From contig JAVBKW010000001.1 in NCBI GenBank assembly GCA_031553855.1, forward strand, positions 52,020-116,019: a stretch of 64,000 bases of DNA. Reading direction: 5' to 3'. The translations under genes were made by a program, and so were the position numbers. Under the pieces are notes generated by a model. It did not search any database, was not told the DNA's origin, and saw only the letters and a program-made list of their open reading frames with translations. Of the stretch, positions 59,759 to 64,000 are shown piece by piece. The stretch's first letter is position 1. Each line of letters begins with the position of its first letter. This stretch comes from RACS-047 sp031553855. GTDB lineage: Bacteria > Bacillota > Clostridia > Christensenellales > Pumilibacteraceae.

Positions 59759-61978
59759 GTGAAAAAAACTGTCAGAACATTTTTATTACTTCTCTCTGTC
59801 TGCTTATTACTCGCGATCGTCTCGTGCAATACTGAAGGGCAGAAAGCTTATACGGCGTACACGGTAACGTTTGAATCAAACGGCGGGACGCCTGTTTTGC
59901 CTGTTAAAAGCAGCCAAAGCACCGGTAAAATAGAAAAACCGGCGGATCCCGAAAAAGACGGTTATACTTTCGGCGGCTGGTACGGCGACAGAGAATTAAA
60001 AAAAGTTTTTATTTTTGAAAACGTTATTGAGGAAAATACCACGCTCTATGCAAAATGGAAAAAGAATTATGCTGTTTCTTTTGTTACAAGCGGAGGTTCG
60101 GATATTGAATCGTACGATACGGCGACTATTTCAAATCCGCCGCATTCGGCAAGAATGTTTTATTCTTTGAAAAACTGGTATACCGATCCCAGTTTTGAAG
60201 CAGCGTTCCGCGTTACTTTTCCGTACGAAGTGACTGCCGATACCGTTTTTTATGCCGAATGGACCTTAAATGATAATACGGATGATTTGCAATTTATTAA
60301 ACAAGGCAATTATTATTATGTCAGCGGCCTCACCGGAAACGGCGGCAGCATTGTAATCCCGTCAAGTCTGGATAATGCCCGCGTCGCGGGAATTGACGCA
60401 AATGCGTTTAAGGGAACGGAAAAACTAACAGATATACTGATTCCAAGTGCTGTTGCCGATATCGGAGCGGACGCATTTTTAGATTGTTATAAGCTAAAAA
60501 ACGTAGTAATAGAGGGAGAAAATCTAAAATCCATCGGTGCGCGGGCTTTTTCAGGCTGCATAGAATTAGAGTCAATATCAATTCCCGGAAGTGTTACGTC
60601 AATAGGCGAATACGCTTTTTATAACTGCCAAAGCATTACAGGCGCGCTTGATCTTCCTGACGGACTAGTAAATATTGAAAAATACGCCTTTTATGATTGC
60701 GCCTCTTTTACGGGAAACATAACTATACCGGCCGCAGTTACCGGCATAGGCGAGGCTGCATTTTACAATTGTTCGGGTTTAACCGGTAATATTGTTTTTC
60801 CGCAGGGCCTTATTAGTATAGGGGCGGGCGCGTTCGCCCGGTGCGGCGGATTGTCGGAAATTGAAATTCCTGCAAGTATTTCTGATATCGGAAATCAAGC
60901 GTTCCTTGATTGTGGCAATTTAGAGGCGATCAATGTAAACGCCGCAAATGTGAATTACAGTTCGATAAACGGGGTGCTGCAAAGCAAAGACAATACTGTT
61001 TTAATAGCTTATCCCGCCGCTAAATTAGGCGATTATATAATTCCGGACAGTATCAGAACTATTAATGAGTTTGCTTTTTCTGGTTGTGTAGCTTTGAGCG
61101 GCATAACTTTTGGCAGCGGCATAACTGAAATAGGCGGCTCGGCATTTTTTAATTGCTCCGCTCTTACTGATGTGGTTATTCCGCAAGGCGTTATTTCGGT
61201 CGGAAGTTACGCGTTTTCCGGCTGCGTAGGGCTTGAAAGCGTCAGCATAGGGCGCGGAGTAAAAATAATAGGGGATAGCGCGTTCTCCGGTTGCACAGAT
61301 TTGACCGGAATAACGATCTCCAGGGCGGTCGAGAGCATAGGATCGCGCGCGTTCAAAGACTGCAATAGTTTGGTTTCAATAAATGTAAATTTATATAACA
61401 GTAATTATACTTCAATCGACGGCGTGTTGTTTTCCAAGTCCGGCAAAACGCTTTACGTCTACCCCGCGGGAAAGAGCGGGGCATATGAAGTTAGAAACGA
61501 TGTGAATATAATATTTGACTATGCTTTTGAAAATTGCAAAGGCCTTAGTGCCATCACTTTTTCAGGTAATTCTTTAGATTTGATCGGTAAAAATGCATTT
61601 TCCGGATGTACGGGATTAACGGCAGTTTCGCTTCCCGACAGTTTAAGCACAGTTAGCGACGGCGTATTTGACGGATGTTCAAACATTACTGTAATTTCGC
61701 TTCCGGAAAATCTTATCAGTATAGGGCATCACGCTTTCAGCAATTGCGCTTTACTTGTGACTATAATTTTACCGCAAACCCTATCCAGCATCGGCAATTA
61801 TGCTTTTAACCATTGCAAGAGTCTGCGTTCAATAACTATTCCCTCATCTGTAAACTCCTTAGGCTATTTCGCTTTCTCCTTTTGTGACAATCTGACCATA
61901 AACATCCCCGCCCAAATTCCTTCAAATTGGGACATTAACTGGAATCCCGATAACAGACCGGTAATAGTTATAGGTTAG
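59759..61978 (+). CDS. BspA-like leucine-rich-repeat surface lipoprotein
   Basis: The 739-residue protein starts at GTG (AGGA 9 nt upstream). It has a signal with lipobox IVSC at about residue 23. Residues about 35-175 hold two InlB/Listeria-Bacteroides repeats (FGGWYGDRELKKVF and KNWYTDPSFEAAF). From about 190 to 725 run repeats of LRR_5 type with the unit I..Y.F.NC..L..I.IP..V..IG, for example AFSGCVGLESVSIGRGVKII. Such proteins are surface-exposed in gut bacteria and bind host or bacterial ligands; the ligand is unknown. Confidence 0.88.
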   Translation: MKKTVRTFLLLLSVCLLLAIVSCNTEGQKAYTAYTVTFESNGGTPVLPVKSSQSTGKIEKPADPEKDGYTFGGWYGDRELKKVFIFENVIEENTTLYAKWKKNYAVSFVTSGGSDIESYDTATISNPPHSARMFYSLKNWYTDPSFEAAFRVTFPYEVTADTVFYAEWTLNDNTDDLQFIKQGNYYYVSGLTGNGGSIVIPSSLDNARVAGIDANAFKGTEKLTDILIPSAVADIGADAFLDCYKLKNVVIEGENLKSIGARAFSGCIELESISIPGSVTSIGEYAFYNCQSITGALDLPDGLVNIEKYAFYDCASFTGNITIPAAVTGIGEAAFYNCSGLTGNIVFPQGLISIGAGAFARCGGLSEIEIPASISDIGNQAFLDCGNLEAINVNAANVNYSSINGVLQSKDNTVLIAYPAAKLGDYIIPDSIRTINEFAFSGCVALSGITFGSGITEIGGSAFFNCSALTDVVIPQGVISVGSYAFSGCVGLESVSIGRGVKIIGDSAFSGCTDLTGITISRAVESIGSRAFKDCNSLVSINVNLYNSNYTSIDGVLFSKSGKTLYVYPAGKSGAYEVRNDVNIIFDYAFENCKGLSAITFSGNSLDLIGKNAFSGCTGLTAVSLPDSLSTVSDGVFDGCSNITVISLPENLISIGHHAFSNCALLVTIILPQTLSSIGNYAFNHCKSLRSITIPSSVNSLGYFAFSFCDNLTINIPAQIPSNWDINWNPDNRPVIVIG

Positions 61979-61980
61979 AA

Positions 61981-62123
61981 AATTTGATTCTGACCGCAAA
62001 AATGCTTGCTTGCAAAGGCATTTTTGCGCCACCGACAAAGGTGCATACCCCGCGCTTTAGCGCGGAAGGCGCGCCAAAGGCGCGAGGTGCAGGATTTATC
62101 CTGCGGTATGAATACCCTTTATT
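61981..62123 (+). repeat. Cloverleaf-like structured repeat, best-preserved copy
   Basis: It contains GCAAAAATGC/GCATTTTTGC, then a CATACC/GGTATG stem that encloses three hairpins: CCGCGC-ttta-GCGCGG, CGCGCC-aaa-GGCGCG and GCAGGAT-tt-ATCCTGC. It is the inverted match to 33163-33307. It begins right after the lipoprotein stop codon. Confidence 0.85.
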
Positions 62124-62137
62124 CCGGCCGCAAAAGG

Positions 62138-62210
62138 TACATACCCCGCGGCTTGCCGCAGAAAACCATCGCAATGCGGGCGGGGGTACAGGCTTGCCCC
62201 GGGGTAGATA
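62138..62210 (+). repeat. Second, decayed cloverleaf-like copy
   Basis: TACATACCCC and GGGGTAGATA form an outer stem that encloses GCGGC-tt-GCCGC, CGC-aat-GCG and a weaker GGGG...CCCC hairpin. The layout follows the preceding copy with most stem sequences changed. Confidence 0.5.
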
Positions 62211-62336
62211 CAGGTCATTTCAGGCGCAGCAGCACGAGAAAGTAATTTGGCTGCTCGGCGCGGCTTTTTTACTTTTCTTAGTGTTCTTCAAAGTATTTCG
62301 CACCATTGTGTAGGCGCTTCATTGCCACTTCATTAA

Positions 62337-62372
62337 ACAGACGGCGTAACAAAATGTTACGCCGTCTGTTTT
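62337..62372 (-). terminator. Perfect 15-bp terminator hairpin after the recombinase relic
   Basis: ACAGACGGCGTAACA, aaa, TGTTACGCCGTCTGT with T or A runs on both sides. The relic's reading frame ends inside it (TAA at 62357-62359 on the minus strand). Confidence 0.8.
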
Positions 62373-62744
62373 GGTGGCCCAGATTGTATGTATGTAGAAC
62401 AGGTATAAAAAATAAAGTCCTGACCGTTATCGTCAGGACTTATGTGTTCTGCATCTTTGTATTTGATTTCGATTTTATCGTCATAAATTATGATTTGTTT
62501 GATTAGTAAATCTATCATTTGTTGCGGTTCTTTTTTAAGAGCGGTTTTAATGTATTTAACAACTTCTTTTTTTTAGATATATCGCAATCTTTGCGGATAT
62601 TTCTTCGAGCATATTTTCCAGTTCTTCCAATCTTTGTTTGGTTGAGCCGGTTACGGCATTATTATCAAAAAACACGATTAGTAAGCCGTGCCGTTTATAC
62701 GGCATAAGATCATCAAAGCGGAATTTAAACTGTTTTACCGGGCT
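62357..62744 (-). pseudogene. Serine recombinase C-terminal relic with frameshift
   Basis: On the minus strand one frame reads FDDLMPYKRHGLLIVFFDN and QRLEELENMLEEISAKIAIY, then stops. Another frame continues KEVVKYIKTALKKEPQQMID, LLIKQIIIYDDKIEIKYKDA and PDDNGQDFIFYTCST. Together they form the coiled-coil and C-terminal end of a large serine recombinase of the Clostridium type (resolvase/TnpX group). The frame changes at a run of eight A near 62568. The catalytic N-terminus is absent. It is the remains of an integrated element. Confidence 0.7.
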
Positions 62745-62760
62745 TTAACTAATGGTATCT

Positions 62761-64000
62761 TTACGGAACAATAATTTTTAAAGACCGTGCCCTCAACAAT
62801 TTTTGATAGCCGGACGGAACCTTTATAACTTCAAACGCAGTATTGATGAAAAATGTTATCGGCGCTTTTGTATTTAGCAGCACAGTATCCTCACTACCTT
62901 CGTTCTTCTTGACTAAAATATATGTGAGGGTGTAAATGCCGGGTATGTCAATTTTCAAATCCGAAAAATTAAAATATGCAAAAAAATTATATTTTCCCGA
63001 ACCAAAGCGGGAGCTGTTTTTCGATACGAGAACGCAATGGCCTTCTTCGGAAATAAGCGCCCCTTCCAAAGAGTATGAAGATGGATCGGCAAGGATTTCC
63101 TCAGATATAACATTGCAAAAGCCGTTTATTCCTAATACTCCTACTCCGTACGGATCATTGGGAGATAAAGGGTCATCAATATCTGCCGGACTCCACGTCA
63201 TTCCGGAAGTGAAAATATTAGATATCGGCAAATCCATGCCGTAAAACTCGCCTCGTGGTTCTTTTGCTTCATTCGCAAAGGCGGCGCGTTTTCCTCTCCT
63301 GATCCAACTCTTTATATCAAAATTTTTAACAGCGGTTTTGCGCATTCCTCTCAAAAATCCATCGATTTGCGCGTAATCGTTTACCTTTCCGTCAGTCCCG
63401 AGTTTTCTTGCAAGCGAGCCTATTGCGCCAAATACACTATCCATCAAATCGTTTTTAGTTTTATTGCCCGGATCGTAGTGCTCAACTATTCTTGAAATAT
63501 CGCCGCTGTAAGCTATTCCGTCATAATACTGCTCCCCGAATCTTCTTATAGGCGAATTATTATCATCTATTGTGTCGGTTATAAGCGGCCATGCTGTGCT
63601 GAACAGCTCGATTATATCAATATCTTCGCCTTCAGGCCGTCCGGGCATGGGATAAAAAGTATGCGTTGAACTTGCCTCGTCATAATAATCGTGTACGGAT
63701 GCGTAGAACTGCAAGTCGTTTTTTGTTTTATTATAAAAAGAAATCGCCGTTGCCTGAGGTTTTGTGCGGATAGAATCGACAGGCAATTCTCCGGTTATCC
63801 GAAGCATTGAAATGTCGCTCTCGCCGCCGTAATCGAGCTGGACAAAATCAAAGGTTGAGCCGTCGGGTTTGAGCCCGCGCAGATCTATTCTTGTGCCAGA
63901 TCCTGCCAGATAGCTTTCTTCAAATTTTATAAAGTATTTGGTTAAAGAAGTGTCCTTAACATTCCGCAAATATTGTATCGAAACAGGGATATAATTGATT
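62761..64000 (-). CDS. Uncharacterised protein, N-terminus beyond the window
   Basis: The reading frame is open to the right edge, so at least 413 residues are visible and the true start lies outside; a TTG at 63969 is inside but has no ribosome-binding site. No catalytic motif or family was recognised. The visible part is polar and soluble, with a basic patch KSWIRRGKRAAF and a beta-rich C-terminal region (GKYNFFAYFNFSDLKIDIPGIY) that could be an Ig-like domain. It ends 17 bp before the recombinase relic on the same strand. Confidence 0.6.
   Translation of the reverse strand, partial: INYIPVSIQYLRNVKDTSLTKYFIKFEESYLAGSGTRIDLRGLKPDGSTFDFVQLDYGGESDISMLRITGELPVDSIRTKPQATAISFYNKTKNDLQFYASVHDYYDEASSTHTFYPMPGRPEGEDIDIIELFSTAWPLITDTIDDNNSPIRRFGEQYYDGIAYSGDISRIVEHYDPGNKTKNDLMDSVFGAIGSLARKLGTDGKVNDYAQIDGFLRGMRKTAVKNFDIKSWIRRGKRAAFANEAKEPRGEFYGMDLPISNIFTSGMTWSPADIDDPLSPNDPYGVGVLGINGFCNVISEEILADPSSYSLEGALISEEGHCVLVSKNSSRFGSGKYNFFAYFNFSDLKIDIPGIYTLTYILVKKNEGSEDTVLLNTKAPITFFINTAFEVIKVPSGYQKLLRARSLKIIVP

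Noticed and set aside
61984..62313. Small open frames after the LRR lipoprotein
   Set aside because: They fall inside the two cloverleaf-like repeats and encode repeat-derived peptides.
62936..63244. 102-residue plus-strand open frame opposite the right-edge gene
   Set aside because: It overlaps the longer minus-strand frame that stays open to the window edge; no start signal or homology is seen.

Overview
The window is a chromosomal segment of an anaerobic, endospore-forming member of the Clostridia, probably an uncultured gut lineage. The evidence is a complete spoIIIAA-AH operon, spoIVB, two sporulation-type D,D-carboxypeptidases, a ytfI/ytfJ pair, scpAB, an IspH-ribosomal S1 fusion, the MEP isoprenoid pathway gene dxs, a Na+-pumping decarboxylase operon and a large secreted fructanase. 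Genes are densely packed, mostly on the + strand, often with ATGA or 1-8 nt overlaps. TTG and GTG starts are common.

Layout. 1-1467: end of a his operon (hisB tail, hisA, hisIE; no hisF between them). 1477-6083: comEC with a degraded C-terminal domain, a stand-alone Spo0A-type DNA-binding domain and a short MetH. 6274-9033 (-): an isoprenylcysteine-methyltransferase-like membrane protein and a membrane-anchored PadR regulator. 9326-11975: acyl-ACP thioesterase, YgjP-type metallopeptidase, WG-repeat lipoprotein. 12007-12214: tandem 43-bp terminator-like repeats. 12259-17059: spoIIIA operon. 17195-27619: the conserved Asp23-nusB-folD-xseAB-ispA-dxs-nadK-argR-recN-spoIVB block, not followed by spo0A and lacking tlyA. 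27674-37972: a SpoIIM-like membrane protein, dacF, lysA, M50 protease, scpA, scpB, SGNH hydrolase, ytfI, ytfJ, dacB, rluB, with several structured repeats between them. 38106-43011: five-gene biotin-dependent Na+ decarboxylase/transcarboxylase operon. 43008-53119: surE, HI0933-type flavoprotein, aroH, cmk, plsC, ispH-S1, dipeptidase, purB, an acyltransferase-like gene, degV, DUF1905. 53253-59355 (-): AraC regulator and a 1746-residue GH32 protein. 59759-61978: leucine-rich-repeat lipoprotein. 61979-64000: repeats, a frameshifted serine-recombinase relic and an unknown protein cut by the right edge.

The most distinctive property is the intergenic content. At least five families of structured non-coding repeats can be seen: (i) a cloverleaf-like element with an outer stem and three internal hairpins; (ii) a 19-bp GGGGCTGTCTC hairpin with T7 loop; (iii) long compound hairpins sharing TGTTGCCCGTCT; (iv) a 158-bp MITE-like element with TTAAGGAAA ends plus short derivatives; (v) the 43-bp terminator-like tandem repeat. 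A 13-bp palindrome, TATGTCTGACATA, recurs in three intergenic regions. No tRNA, rRNA, CRISPR array or intact mobile element was recognised.
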